Below are positions 38,945 to 47,621 of a stretch of DNA of 64,000 nt, in pieces. The number at the start of each line of letters is the position of its first letter. Position 1 is the stretch's first letter. Source of the DNA: Natronococcus occultus SP4 (GTDB lineage: Archaea > Halobacteriota > Halobacteria > Halobacteriales > Natrialbaceae); assembly GCF_000328685.1 (NCBI RefSeq), contig NC_019974.1:124001-188000 (forward strand), in the 5' to 3' direction. The translations under genes and the position numbers were made by a program. Below the pieces are notes generated by a model, which was given only the letters and a program-made list of their open reading frames with translations, was not told the DNA's origin and made no database searches.

Positions 38945-40462
38945 TCAGAGCAGGCCGACCAGCGGGACGACGCCGAACCAGGCGATGTAGCTCAGCGAGG
39001 CGATCAGCAGCAGGTCGATCCGCTGGGCGCCCGCCTCGGCCTCGAGGCGCTCGCGGAGCAGCCAGACCAGTCCCAGCGCGTGGACGAGCGCGAGGTAGAT
39101 CGCGGGTCTGTAGCCGGGAACGATGTCGAACAGCTGGAAGAGCGTGCCCAACACCGCGGCGAGGACGGCCGTCGCCGCGGCCACCATCGCGGCGCCGTCG
39201 ACGCCGAACCGGACGGCGATCGTTCGTTTGTCCGCGCTCCGATCGGCGTCGACGTCCGGGACGCCGGCCAGTGTGATCGCGGGAAGCACCGACAGCAGGA
39301 AAGGTACCCCTAGCAGCCACGGGAGCGGATCGTGCCACGAACCACCGAGGACGACGAATCCAAGCAGGAGAACGCCGACGCTGTGAGTGATGGCGACGTC
39401 GAGCTCACCCAGCGTTCGGTAGGCAAGTTTCGGTGGCGGGAGCGTGTAGCCAAGCGCCAGCACCGTCAACACCCCCATCGTGCCGGCCGTCGCTGCCGTC
39501 GAGCCCGCTCCGACGAATAGCGTTGCTCCGCCGAGGACGGCGGCCGCCGTGAGAAAGGCGCCGATCCCGGCCCGTAGCTGCTCGAAGGAGAGCTCGCCGT
39601 CGACCAGGACACGTGAGCCGCCGGTGAACGGGCCCGCGAAGGTGTTCTCGCGGTCGGTCTCGTAATCAGCGTACTCGTTGCTCAACACCGTCGCGGCCTC
39701 GAGGACGAACAGAAACGCAAGCCCCAGCCAGTAGGCGCCCGTCGCGAACACGTCCGAGCCGGCCGCCGCCAGCGCGCCGACGGTGTAGGCGATCCAGGCC
39801 ATCGGGTAGAACTGCAGGCGCAGCGCCCGCAGCCAGCTCGTCGCCGTCCGCGTCACCCGTCCCAGCTGCGAGTCGGGACCGGTCTCGAGGCGTCGGCCCA
39901 GCTCCCGTGCCTCCTCGAGCCACGCCTCGCGTTGCTCGAGGTCGGAGTCCTCGATCGGCCCCAAGTTCGTCACCCGCGTGGTCCGGACCCCGGCGTACCC
40001 CAGGGTCGCGCGCTTGAGCGCGTGGTTTCCGGGTTGGCGGAGGAGCCACCGGTAGATCCGCGGTGGCACGTCCATCGTAACGAGCAACTCGGCGGTCTTG
40101 TCGTTGAGCAGCTCCTCTTTGCCGGCGCCCTCGCCCTCCTCGTAAAACGAGAAGGCGAAGCCGGGTCTGAACACCCGGTCGAAAAACCCCTTGAGTCGGG
40201 CGGGCATCGTCCCCCACCAGTTCGGGTAGACGAAGACGAGGTGGTCGGCCCACTCGATCTCGCGCTCGGCCGCTTGCAGATCCGGCTCGAGGGGCTGGTC
40301 GCTCGGACAGTCGGCGTGGACGTCGGGGTCGAACTCGAGATCGGCGACGGCGAGTTCGCGCACGTCGACGCCGGCCTCGCTGGCGCCGTTCCGGTAGGCC
40401 TCGGCTAACGCGGCACAGTAACTGTCCGTCCGCGGATGTCCCAGGATGAGTAGTACGTTCAC
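38945..40462 (-). CDS. Quinone reductase-UbiA prenyltransferase fusion
   Basis: A 505-residue protein in one uninterrupted frame. Residues 1-195 are a flavodoxin-2/NQO-type NAD(P)H:quinone oxidoreductase (LLILGHPRTDSYCAALAEAY, VFVYPNWWGTMPARLKGFFDR). Residues 215-505 are a UbiA-type membrane prenyltransferase with about eight helices, the first Asp motif NEYADYETD (262-270) and the second DVDADRSAD (403-411). The first part would reduce an aromatic or quinone; the second attaches a polyprenyl chain, as in menaquinone or related lipid synthesis. A cupin gene lies 47 bases upstream. The junction (about 195-212) is a short polar linker with no stop or frameshift. Confidence 0.88.
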   Translation of the reverse strand: MNVLLILGHPRTDSYCAALAEAYRNGASEAGVDVRELAVADLEFDPDVHADCPSDQPLEPDLQAAEREIEWADHLVFVYPNWWGTMPARLKGFFDRVFRPGFAFSFYEEGEGAGKEELLNDKTAELLVTMDVPPRIYRWLLRQPGNHALKRATLGYAGVRTTRVTNLGPIEDSDLEQREAWLEEARELGRRLETGPDSQLGRVTRTATSWLRALRLQFYPMAWIAYTVGALAAAGSDVFATGAYWLGLAFLFVLEAATVLSNEYADYETDRENTFAGPFTGGSRVLVDGELSFEQLRAGIGAFLTAAAVLGGATLFVGAGSTAATAGTMGVLTVLALGYTLPPPKLAYRTLGELDVAITHSVGVLLLGFVVLGGSWHDPLPWLLGVPFLLSVLPAITLAGVPDVDADRSADKRTIAVRFGVDGAAMVAAATAVLAAVLGTLFQLFDIVPGYRPAIYLALVHALGLVWLLRERLEAEAGAQRIDLLLIASLSYIAWFGVVPLVGLL

Positions 40463-40509
40463 ACCTGTCCCGAGGGTTCGGGCGTCGTCGGTATAGAAGT
40501 GCTCGACCG

Positions 40510-40875
40510 CTACTCGACGAGTTCGATCTCGTCGTCGCCGTTGGGGACCGCACAGAGGAAGGCCCCGTCCTCGTCGCCCTCGTTGCGGTACCAGTGGACG
40601 GTTCCTGCGGGGAGCAACAGCGAGTCGCCGGCTTCGACCTCGTGTTCCTCGTCTCCGATGCCGACCGTGTACTCGCCCTCGAGGACGTACTGCTCGTGTT
40701 CGACCGCGTTCGTGTGTTCGGGGACTGTGGCACCGGCTTCGAGAACGAATCGACGAATTGCGAAGTTCGGCGCGCCGTCGCTCTCGTCGATCAGGACGCC
40801 CTTTTCGAGGCCGTCGGCGGCATCGACGGACTCGTACTCGATCTCGTCGCTGCGACGGAGCAGTGGTTCGGACAT
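40510..40875 (-). CDS. Cupin-domain protein
   Basis: A 121-residue single cupin. Motif 1 is PEHTNAVEHEQYVLEGEY (His/His/Glu ligands) and motif 2 is AGDSLLLPAGTVHWYRN. A mononuclear metal site is likely; the reaction is unknown. The start at 40875 gives the family length; an upstream extension would be Arg-rich. It precedes the NQO-UbiA fusion by 47 bases in the same direction and may be cotranscribed. Confidence 0.88.
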   Translation of the reverse strand: MSEPLLRRSDEIEYESVDAADGLEKGVLIDESDGAPNFAIRRFVLEAGATVPEHTNAVEHEQYVLEGEYTVGIGDEEHEVEAGDSLLLPAGTVHWYRNEGDEDGAFLCAVPNGDDEIELVE

Positions 40876-41052
40876 ACCCACGGGTCGGCGTCGCACGTAC
40901 AAAATCGTCCGGGTCTCCACGATCGGAATCGGGCGCCGACGCTCGTCCGCGCTCGGCGTCGGGGACGGCGGCGATCGGATCGTGTTGTCACGCCGTGTAA
41001 CACCCGATAGCTCTAGCCGGGCTGCGTGTGCAGGCCGACGGCTTCTTAGTAA

Positions 41053-41072
41053 CTATCTATAATGATTGATAG
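41053..41072. promoter_or_regulatory. Inverted repeat upstream of the ABC operon
   Basis: CTATC and GATAG are separated by ten AT-rich bases (TATAATGATT), about 60 bases before the substrate-binding protein gene. It may contain the promoter TATA box and an operator. Arms are short. Confidence 0.3.
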
Positions 41073-41132
41073 CGGTGTGACAGGGCCGATCGAATCCAGA
41101 ACGAGATATCCCGCGAAAAACCGGAGTGATCC

Positions 41133-42290
41133 ATGAATTCGAAACGTCGAGAGACAGACGGCCGAACGGGAGAGACGAACGACGGAAGGGGGGTGAGCAG
41201 ACGGCGGTTACTCCAGACTTCCAGCGTACTCGGCGCGAGCGCACTCGCCGGCTGCGCCGAGAGCGAAATCCTCGGCGGTGCGCTCGCAGGATTCGACGAT
41301 CAGTCGTTCATCGTCGGCTATCAACCGTTTTACACCGAATCCTGGTCGGCGCTCGTGATTCGACACGCCGACCTCGCCGAGAAACACCTTCCCGAGGAGT
41401 ATTCGGTCGCGAGCTGGGAAGTCGCCCTGCAGGGTGCCGTGATCGGGAACAAGATGATCTCGGAACAGAACGATATCGGCTACACGGGCGACATGCCGAC
41501 GATCACGGCGATCGCGAACGAGGAGACGCCGATCGACATGGTCGGAATCGCCGGCTTCTCCGAAGGACAGCAGTGTAACCTCGGCTTCGTCGCCAAGGAC
41601 AGCGGAATCGAGGACGCACAGGACCTCGACGGCCGCGAGGTCGGGGTTACGACCGGAACCTGTACCCACCGGTTCCTCCTCGAGGCGGTCCAGGAAGAGG
41701 GGATCGACATCGAGATCTCCGACATGGGGATGGAGACGATCGCAACGAACATCCGGGAAGGAAACCTCGATGCCGGGGCCGGCTTCGAACCTACGGTGTC
41801 GCGCTCGGTCGTACAGGCCGACGCGGCGGAGTTTCTCTTCTCGGGTGCCGACTACGGTATGCACGACGCCGCCGGTATCCTGATGCTCGACTCGCTGGTC
41901 GCGGAGCACCCGGAGGCCGCGGTCGGCTGGATGAAAGCCGAACTCGAGGCGAAACACATCATGGCGAACGATCCCGAGCGGACGCTGGATCTCGTCCAGG
42001 AGGAAGGCCAGCTGCGAGATTACGAGCGCGAGACGCTGCGCGCGACGCTGTACGAGACGCCGGACGCCAGCCCGGACGTCGAACGGATGCTGTTTTACAC
42101 CGACTTCGAGGCGGTCGACGAGGCCGAGGAGCTGATGAAGCGGGAGGCCCCGGAGTTTCTCTACGAGGACCAGGAGGTCATCTCGCACGTGCCGCCGGAG
42201 GAACGGTACCGGACCGACCCCCTCCGGACCGCCGTCGACGAACTCGAGGACGACGCCGACTGGGATCCGCTTCGGGGGGCCGAACGATGA
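41133..42290 (+). CDS. NitT/TauT-type ABC substrate-binding lipoprotein
   Basis: A 385-residue extracellular binding protein. The Tat signal (SRRRLLQTSSVLGASALAG) ends in a lipobox at a cysteine near residue 41. The mature part is an NMT1/THI5/SsuA-like fold (VGYQPFYTESWSALVIRHAD, GREVGVTTGTCTHRFLLEAV). Ligands of the family include nitrate, sulfonates, taurine and thiamine precursors; the true ligand cannot be read here. It is the first gene of a four-gene importer and overlaps the first permease gene by ATGA. Confidence 0.9.
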   Translation: MNSKRRETDGRTGETNDGRGVSRRRLLQTSSVLGASALAGCAESEILGGALAGFDDQSFIVGYQPFYTESWSALVIRHADLAEKHLPEEYSVASWEVALQGAVIGNKMISEQNDIGYTGDMPTITAIANEETPIDMVGIAGFSEGQQCNLGFVAKDSGIEDAQDLDGREVGVTTGTCTHRFLLEAVQEEGIDIEISDMGMETIATNIREGNLDAGAGFEPTVSRSVVQADAAEFLFSGADYGMHDAAGILMLDSLVAEHPEAAVGWMKAELEAKHIMANDPERTLDLVQEEGQLRDYERETLRATLYETPDASPDVERMLFYTDFEAVDEAEELMKREAPEFLYEDQEVISHVPPEERYRTDPLRTAVDELEDDADWDPLRGAER

Positions 42291-43117
42291 GTACGACCAC
42301 GATCGAACGGATTCAGCGGCGGTTCGAGGGAGGCACCGTTCCGATACTCACCAAGCGCGTTCGGCAGCTGCTGTCGATCGTCCTGTTTCTCGGCCTCTGG
42401 TCGGCGCTGGTCCGCTTCGGCGTGCTCGGATTCGACACGTTCGTCGGCCCGGAGACGACGCTCGCGGCACTGCTCGAGGCACTTTCGGGCACGGCGATGA
42501 CCGAAGGCGGAGAGACGATCTACGAACACGCGGCGTTCTCGGCGTTTCGCGTCCTCGTCGCGGTTACCATCGCGGTGCTCGTTGCTATCCCGCTCGGACT
42601 GACGATCGGGACGAGCCGCCGCTGGGAGGACGCGCTGTTCCCGGCGCTCGAGGTGTTCCGACCCGTTCCGCCGGTCGCCTGGGTCCCGATCGCGCTGCTC
42701 CTGTTGCCGACGTTCCGCAGCGGCGTGATCTTCGTGGTGTTCGTCGGCGCGTTCTTCCCGATCCTCGTCAACACCATCGAGGGCGTCAAGACCGTCGAGG
42801 CGGAGTACGTCCAGGCGGCAGCGAGCCTGGGTGCCGGGTCACGCGACATCTTCCGACACGTTATCGTCCCCGCGACGCTGCCGTCGATCATCACTGGGGT
42901 CTCGCTGGGCGTCGGGCTGGCGTGGATTACGGTCGTCGCTGCCGAGATGATCGCCGGCGGCGTCGGCATCGGCTACATCATCTTCCAGGCCTACCGGCTG
43001 CTCCAGACCGAGGTCATCGCGGTCGGCATGATCGCGATCGGCTTCCTGGGGTACATCTCGGCTGCGGCGGTCCACCGGACCGGCCACTACCTCACCCGCT
43101 GGCAGGAGACCAACTGA
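42287..43117 (+). CDS. ABC permease, NitT/TauT type (first)
   Basis: A 276-residue inner-membrane permease with about six helices. The EAA loop for ATPase contact is EAEYVQAAASLGAGSRDIFRHVIVP (the key part is EAEYVQAAASLGA). Its gene overlaps that of the binding protein and is followed after 18 bases by the ATPase gene. A second permease gene follows the ATPase, so the channel may be a heterodimer. Confidence 0.92.
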   Translation: MSTTTIERIQRRFEGGTVPILTKRVRQLLSIVLFLGLWSALVRFGVLGFDTFVGPETTLAALLEALSGTAMTEGGETIYEHAAFSAFRVLVAVTIAVLVAIPLGLTIGTSRRWEDALFPALEVFRPVPPVAWVPIALLLLPTFRSGVIFVVFVGAFFPILVNTIEGVKTVEAEYVQAAASLGAGSRDIFRHVIVPATLPSIITGVSLGVGLAWITVVAAEMIAGGVGIGYIIFQAYRLLQTEVIAVGMIAIGFLGYISAAAVHRTGHYLTRWQETN

Positions 43118-43135
43118 CGACCGTTTCACCCAACT

Positions 43136-43984
43136 ATGAGCAAACACGACGCACCCACCGACGATTCCCCGACCGCCGAACCGACTCCCGATACGACGGG
43201 CAAGACCGGCGCGATTTCGCTCGATAACCTGAACAAGACGTACGATCCCGAGGGCGAACACGTCGTCGCCGTCGAAGACATGGACCTCGACGTGGCGGCC
43301 GAGGAGTTCGTCGCGTTACTCGGCCCGTCCGGCTGCGGAAAGAGTACCGTCCTCGAGTGTATCGCCGGCTACCTCGAGCCCACCGAAGGCGAGGTCGTCG
43401 TCGACGGCACGCCAGTCACGAACCCGGATCCGAAACGCGGCGTGGTCTTCCAGGAGAACCGGCTGTTTCCCTGGAAGACGATCAAGGAGAACGTCGAGTT
43501 CGGCCCGCGGATGCACGAGGGCGTCGAAGAGGGACGCGCGGAGTCGATACTCGACGAGATGGGTCTCGACGGCTTCGAGGACGCCTACCCCTCGGAGCTC
43601 TCCGGCGGGATGCAACAGCGAGCCGAACTCGCCCGCCTGCTGGCGAACGATCCCGCGATCATGCTGATGGACGAGCCGTTCAGTGCGCTCGACGCGCTGA
43701 CGAAAGAGATCATGCAGAAAAAGCTCCTCGAGGTGTGGGAACGCGACAACCGCACGGTGTTGTTCATCACCCACGACGTCGAGGAAGCGATCCTGCTGGC
43801 TGACCGCGTTGCGATAATGACCGCCCGTCCGGGGCAGATCAAAGACGTTATCGACGTCGATATCGACCGGCCGCGCGATCCCGAGGTCGTCACCACTGAC
43901 CGGTTCACCGAACTGCGCGAACGGGCGCTCTCGGTCATCCGCGAGGAGGCCGAGCGCGCGCTCGAACAGGAGGACGGTGCCTGA
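43136..43984 (+). CDS. ABC ATPase, NitT/TauT type
   Basis: A 282-residue nucleotide-binding subunit. Walker A is GPSGCGKST, the signature is LSGGMQQRAELAR, Walker B is IMLMDEPFSALD and the H-loop is FITHDVEEA. The first 25 residues are an acidic/polar extension (SKHDAPTDDSPTAEPTPD). It overlaps the second permease gene by one base. Confidence 0.95.
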   Translation: MSKHDAPTDDSPTAEPTPDTTGKTGAISLDNLNKTYDPEGEHVVAVEDMDLDVAAEEFVALLGPSGCGKSTVLECIAGYLEPTEGEVVVDGTPVTNPDPKRGVVFQENRLFPWKTIKENVEFGPRMHEGVEEGRAESILDEMGLDGFEDAYPSELSGGMQQRAELARLLANDPAIMLMDEPFSALDALTKEIMQKKLLEVWERDNRTVLFITHDVEEAILLADRVAIMTARPGQIKDVIDVDIDRPRDPEVVTTDRFTELRERALSVIREEAERALEQEDGA

Positions 43985-44739
43985 TGGAGTCGCGGCGCCG
44001 ACTCGTCCGGCTGGGGTCGATCCTCGCGGTGCCGGTGCTCTGGTTCGTCGCCAGCCGGTTCGGGCTGATCGCCGGACTGCCGACCCCCGTCGAGGTAGCC
44101 GACGCGTACGTGGCCGAGCTGTACCGGGACGACTTCTGGATCTCGACGATACGGAGCACGATCCGCGTGCTCGCCTCGTTCGTCGTCGCGGCGGCGGTCG
44201 CGGTCCCGCTGGGGCTGCTGATCGGACGGTACACGATCTTCGCCGATCTCACGTTCCCCGCACTCGAGATGCTGCGACCGATTCCGCCGATCGCGTGGAT
44301 CCCCTTTACAATCCTCGTGTTGCCGGCGGCCGAACTCTCGATCATGTTCATCACGTTCCTCGGGGCGTTCTTCCCGATCCTGTTAAACACGATCCAGGGG
44401 GCACGCGGCGTCGAGGTTGAGTATCCACGCGCCGCCCAGTCGCTCGGGGCGAACTCCTACCAGACGTTCCGTCACGTCATTTTTCCCGGCGCGTTGCCCG
44501 CGATTCACGCCGGCATGATCGTCGGGATGGGGCTCGCGTGGGTCAACCTCATCGCCGCCGAGATGGTCGCCGGCGGCACCGGGCTCGGATTCCTGACCTG
44601 GTCGGCCTACACGAGTGGCTCGTACCCCACGATCATCGTCGGGGTCATCACGATCGGCCTCCTCGGAGCGATTTCCTCTGCGCTGGTTCGGCTCCTCGGC
44701 GACTGGCAGATCGGGTGGACCGAGCCACGGCCGAACTGA
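43984..44739 (+). CDS. ABC permease, NitT/TauT type (second)
   Basis: A 251-residue permease with about six helices, related to the first permease. The ATPase-contact loop is VEVEYPRAAQSLGANSYQTF. It is the last gene of the importer unit. Two dissimilar permeases with one ATPase and one binding protein is the full set for import. Confidence 0.92.
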   Translation: MESRRRLVRLGSILAVPVLWFVASRFGLIAGLPTPVEVADAYVAELYRDDFWISTIRSTIRVLASFVVAAAVAVPLGLLIGRYTIFADLTFPALEMLRPIPPIAWIPFTILVLPAAELSIMFITFLGAFFPILLNTIQGARGVEVEYPRAAQSLGANSYQTFRHVIFPGALPAIHAGMIVGMGLAWVNLIAAEMVAGGTGLGFLTWSAYTSGSYPTIIVGVITIGLLGAISSALVRLLGDWQIGWTEPRPN

Positions 44740-44834
44740 GCCGTCGACGCTTTCGACCGGCGAGGTCGACGGCGCTGTCGCTCAAAAGTACGTAAAATAC
44801 TGCAGTCAAGAGCCGATACCGTTACGAATCCGCC

Positions 44835-45029
44835 TTACAGGCGCTCGACGTTCGTTGCGCGCGGGCCCTTGGGGGCCTGCTCGATCTCGAACTCGAGTTC
44901 CTGACCTTCTTCGAGGTCCGGGCCGCCGATGTCTTCCATGTGGAAGAAGACGTCCTCGTCCGCGTCCTCAGTCTCGATGAATCCGTAGCCGCCAGTGTCG
45001 TTGAAGAAATCAACGGTTCCTTTCGCCAT
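44835..45029 (-). CDS. cspA: Cold-shock domain protein (second copy)
   Basis: A 64-residue cold-shock domain with [10 protein letters not shown] and DVFFHMED intact. Ten substitutions, mostly conservative, separate it from the copy at 35607-35801, and they lie at surface or linker positions. It is divergent from the Lrp-type gene. Confidence 0.95.
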   Translation of the reverse strand: MAKGTVDFFNDTGGYGFIETEDADEDVFFHMEDIGGPDLEEGQELEFEIEQAPKGPRATNVERL

Positions 45030-45217
45030 TGCTTCTGAACAGAAGAGTGCGGGACGTATAAACCCTGCGACTCGTAGCCCATCGTGCGTTCCGCTCGCAC
45101 GCTCATCGGACGACAGCAACGCGGCTACCGGACGCTTTGCCGCTTCGTCATTTCCATCAGTGTCTCGGGAGTTCTGATGGCCGAAGTCCCTTATATTTCC
45201 CGCGGAAAACGCTACGT

Positions 45218-45682
45218 ATGACCGAGTACGATCTCGACGCGACCGACCGGGAGATCTTGTATGCGCTTCAAAAAGAAGCCCGAAACCTCTCCTCAAGCGA
45301 GATGGCCGAGCGTACCGACGCTTCCTCAAGTACGGTCCGAAAGCGAATTCAGCGCCTGGAAGCGGAGGGGATAATCAAGGGATACAGCGCCGACATCGAC
45401 TACACGAAGTCCGGCTACCCGATCCGGATGCTGTTGTTTTGTACGGCTCCGATCCCCGATCGGGGGGACTACATCGAAGAGATACTCGCCATTCCGGCGG
45501 TCATCTCGGTCCAGGAACTCGTCACTGGCGAGGAGAACCTCCTCGTCACGGCCGTCGGGGAGACCGATCGGGACATCACGCCGGTCGCACAGGAACTGGC
45601 GGACATCGGCTTAACGATCACGGACGAGGTACTCGTCCGCAGTCACGAATCGACCTCGTTCGACGAGCTTTCCGGGGAGTGA
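45218..45682 (+). CDS. Lrp/AsnC-type transcriptional regulator
   Basis: A 154-residue regulator. The N-terminal winged helix (about 1-60: [40 protein letters not shown]) is followed by an Asp/ligand-binding alpha-beta domain (about 65-140). CTTATATTTCC near 45190-45200 is the TATA box, about 24 bases before the ATG. Ligand and targets are unknown; the DAB genes lie downstream and are a candidate target, but this is inference from position only. Confidence 0.9.
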   Translation: MTEYDLDATDREILYALQKEARNLSSSEMAERTDASSSTVRKRIQRLEAEGIIKGYSADIDYTKSGYPIRMLLFCTAPIPDRGDYIEEILAIPAVISVQELVTGEENLLVTAVGETDRDITPVAQELADIGLTITDEVLVRSHESTSFDELSGE

Positions 45683-45979
45683 CGTTCTTTGTGCCGTGAA
45701 CAGCGGTCTTTCCTCACTCTCCGAAGCGGTATCGGCGCGTTCGTTTTGCATCCGACCGTGTTAGCGTACGGACGGTTGTGGCGAATCGTTCGATTCGGAC
45801 CGCCTATCCGGACAGGTCGTTCGTGATCGGATGAATTATACAGGGTCAACTCGTATCGGTAGCCAGATGCGGGTGGCTCGTGCGGACGGTGCCGCCGATC
45901 CCGTTCGACCTTTCTCGGCGAGCGGCCCCAGAAGCGAGACTCCCCAGATGACCGGACCGATCTGTGGGTCCCGTTGACA

Positions 45980-45994
45980 CGAACAATTTGTTCG
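45980..45994. promoter_or_regulatory. Palindrome CGAACAATTTGTTCG upstream of dabB
   Basis: Perfect 7-bp arms around one base. Its centre is 21 bp, two helical turns, from the centre of the next palindrome. A candidate operator or activator site for the DAB operon. Confidence 0.55.
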
Positions 45995-45999
45995 AACCA

Positions 46000-46016
46000 G
46001 TGGTTATAATAACCAC
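46000..46016. promoter_or_regulatory. Palindrome GTGGTTATAATAACCAC over the dab TATA box
   Basis: Perfect 8-bp arms around one base; the core TTATAATAA is a plausible TATA element. A protein bound here would compete with TBP. It predicts transcription from about 46035 and an 85-base leader, consistent with the ribosome binding site at 46102-46106. Confidence 0.55.
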
Positions 46017-46101
46017 CATGTTCAAAATAACTCTGAATACGACCGGCCCGGTAAGTATTGCCTGTGATCGTGGTGCGGTGTTCGGGATGTCCGAGCTGGT
46101 C

Positions 46102-46106
46102 GGAGG
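46102..46106 (+). promoter_or_regulatory. Ribosome binding site GGAGG of dabB
   Basis: GGAGG lies 12 bases before the dabB ATG. Leadered genes are the minority here, so this supports a promoter well upstream, at the palindromes. Confidence 0.45.
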
Positions 46107-46118
46107 ATACATCGAAGA

Positions 46119-47621
46119 ATGTCTAAGGACACGCGACCATCCGATGCTGGAACACTCGCCGAAACGACGACCCAACGGACCCCCACGATTCCGCGAGCGT
46201 CGACCTGGGCGGTCTGGACGCTCTTTCTGTGTAGCGTTGGCGTTCTCGTATTGACCGCCCTGCGTGGGTACGAATGGGGGCACCCCGACCTCGTCGTCAT
46301 CGACGGGTTGACCGCGGTCATGTGGGTCGTGGTCACCTTCTTCAGTGGGATCGTCCACAGCTACTCGCGCCGGTACATGACCGGCGACAGCGGCGTTGAC
46401 CGATTTTTCGGCCAGATACTGGCCTTCACGGTCGTGGTCATGACGCTGACCGCGGCGGATCACGTCGCGCTGTTCGCGACGATGTGGCTAGCGATGGGTC
46501 TGTTGATGGCATCACTGATCGGTCACGACCGCGACTGGAAACAGGCCCGCGCTGCTGGCGTGCTTGCCGTCAAGTACTTTCTCGCCAGCAGCGCGCTGCT
46601 TTCGACCGGGCTCGTCGCTCTCGTCTGGGCGACGGGCGCTACCTCCGTTTCGGGCATTGTCGCCGACATCGACGGGATTTCGACGACCGTTGTGATCGTC
46701 GCCGTCGCCGCTATCTTCCTCGCAGCGATCGTCCAGTCGGCACTGTTCCCGTTTCACGGCTGGCTGCTATCGTCGATGACCGCGCCAACGCCGGCCTCCG
46801 CGCTGATGCACGCCGGTTTCGTCAACGCGGGCGGCATCCTGCTGACCAGGTTCGCTCCGCTGGTCGGCGAGTACCTGTACGTCATGTCAGTCGTCGTCCT
46901 CGTCGGTGCGTTCAGTGCCCTTCTGGGACAGGCCATGCTGCTCGTCCAGACCGACGTGAAACGCGAACTTGGCAGTTCGACGATCGCGCAGATGGGCTTT
47001 ATGATTATGCAGTGTGGCCTCGGTTTCTTCGGGGCTGCGATCGCCCACCTCATCTTGCACGGCTGCTACAAGGCCTATCTCTTCCTCTCGTCCGGAGCTC
47101 CCGTCGAGCACACGGTTCCAACGGACAAGGACCGCACCCATCTAGGCTTTTCCGGCGTCGCGGTCAGCCTCCTCACGGCCGTCGGCGGCGGCGTGATCTT
47201 CATGCTGCTCACCGGAAAGCTGTCGGGACTGAGCGTGACTCTCAACAGCGGTATCGTGTTGACCCTCGTCGTGGTGCTGACGACGCTCACCGCCGCACGG
47301 GATATTCTCCACCGGACGACGCTCCCGTCGTCGATCAGGCTCGTTAGCGTCCCGCTGGTCGTGCTGACCGCAATCAGCGCATACGCGGTGACATTCAACG
47401 CCGTTTCGACGATGCTCGCAGCGGACGTCCCGATGACCTACGCGCCAACCGAACTAACCGTCGTTCACTACCTCGTCGTCGCCGGCTTCGTCGGCGCCTA
47501 TCTCGCGACGGAGCTTGGCTGGCACCGCTCCAGCGAGCGGCTCTACGTTGCCTTACTGAACGTCTCGCAACCGGCCCCCTCTACCGTGCTCACCAGCAAG
47601 GAGGACTACGATGACGCCTAA
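46119..47621 (+). CDS. dabB: DabB, membrane subunit of DAB bicarbonate transporter
   Basis: A 500-residue membrane protein of the NuoL/MrpA proton-channel family with about 13 helices. Key segments are HSYSRRYM, FPFHGWLLSSMTAPTPASALMH (the conserved core is PFHGWL and PTPASALMH) and a Lys in the trans-membrane GVLAVKYFLA. In DAB complexes DabB is thought to pass cations that drive CO2 hydration by DabA. It overlaps dabA by 11 bases, and no other Nuo or Mrp genes are nearby, which supports DabB over complex I. Confidence 0.9.
   Translation: MSKDTRPSDAGTLAETTTQRTPTIPRASTWAVWTLFLCSVGVLVLTALRGYEWGHPDLVVIDGLTAVMWVVVTFFSGIVHSYSRRYMTGDSGVDRFFGQILAFTVVVMTLTAADHVALFATMWLAMGLLMASLIGHDRDWKQARAAGVLAVKYFLASSALLSTGLVALVWATGATSVSGIVADIDGISTTVVIVAVAAIFLAAIVQSALFPFHGWLLSSMTAPTPASALMHAGFVNAGGILLTRFAPLVGEYLYVMSVVVLVGAFSALLGQAMLLVQTDVKRELGSSTIAQMGFMIMQCGLGFFGAAIAHLILHGCYKAYLFLSSGAPVEHTVPTDKDRTHLGFSGVAVSLLTAVGGGVIFMLLTGKLSGLSVTLNSGIVLTLVVVLTTLTAARDILHRTTLPSSIRLVSVPLVVLTAISAYAVTFNAVSTMLAADVPMTYAPTELTVVHYLVVAGFVGAYLATELGWHRSSERLYVALLNVSQPAPSTVLTSKEDYDDA

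Larger units (their letters stand above)
45683..46118 (+). other. Intergenic region with dab promoter and operators
   Basis: These 436 bases precede dabB. Two perfect palindromes at 45980-45994 and 46000-46016 form the main structure. A frame from an ATG at 46018 (MFKITLNTTGPVSIACDRG) runs out of phase into dabB; it would start ahead of the predicted transcription start, so it is not called. Nothing is seen in 45683-45960. Confidence 0.5.

Noticed and set aside
38856-39338. N-terminal extension of the DUF5814-type helicase
   Set aside because: The extension is Arg-rich and antisense to the NQO-UbiA gene's 3' end; the family-like sequence begins at the GTG at 38855.
46018-46254. 79-codon frame MFKITLNTTGPVSIA starting before dabB
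   Set aside because: It begins ahead of the predicted transcription start and runs out of phase into dabB with an Arg/Pro-rich end; a long 5' leader explains the region better.
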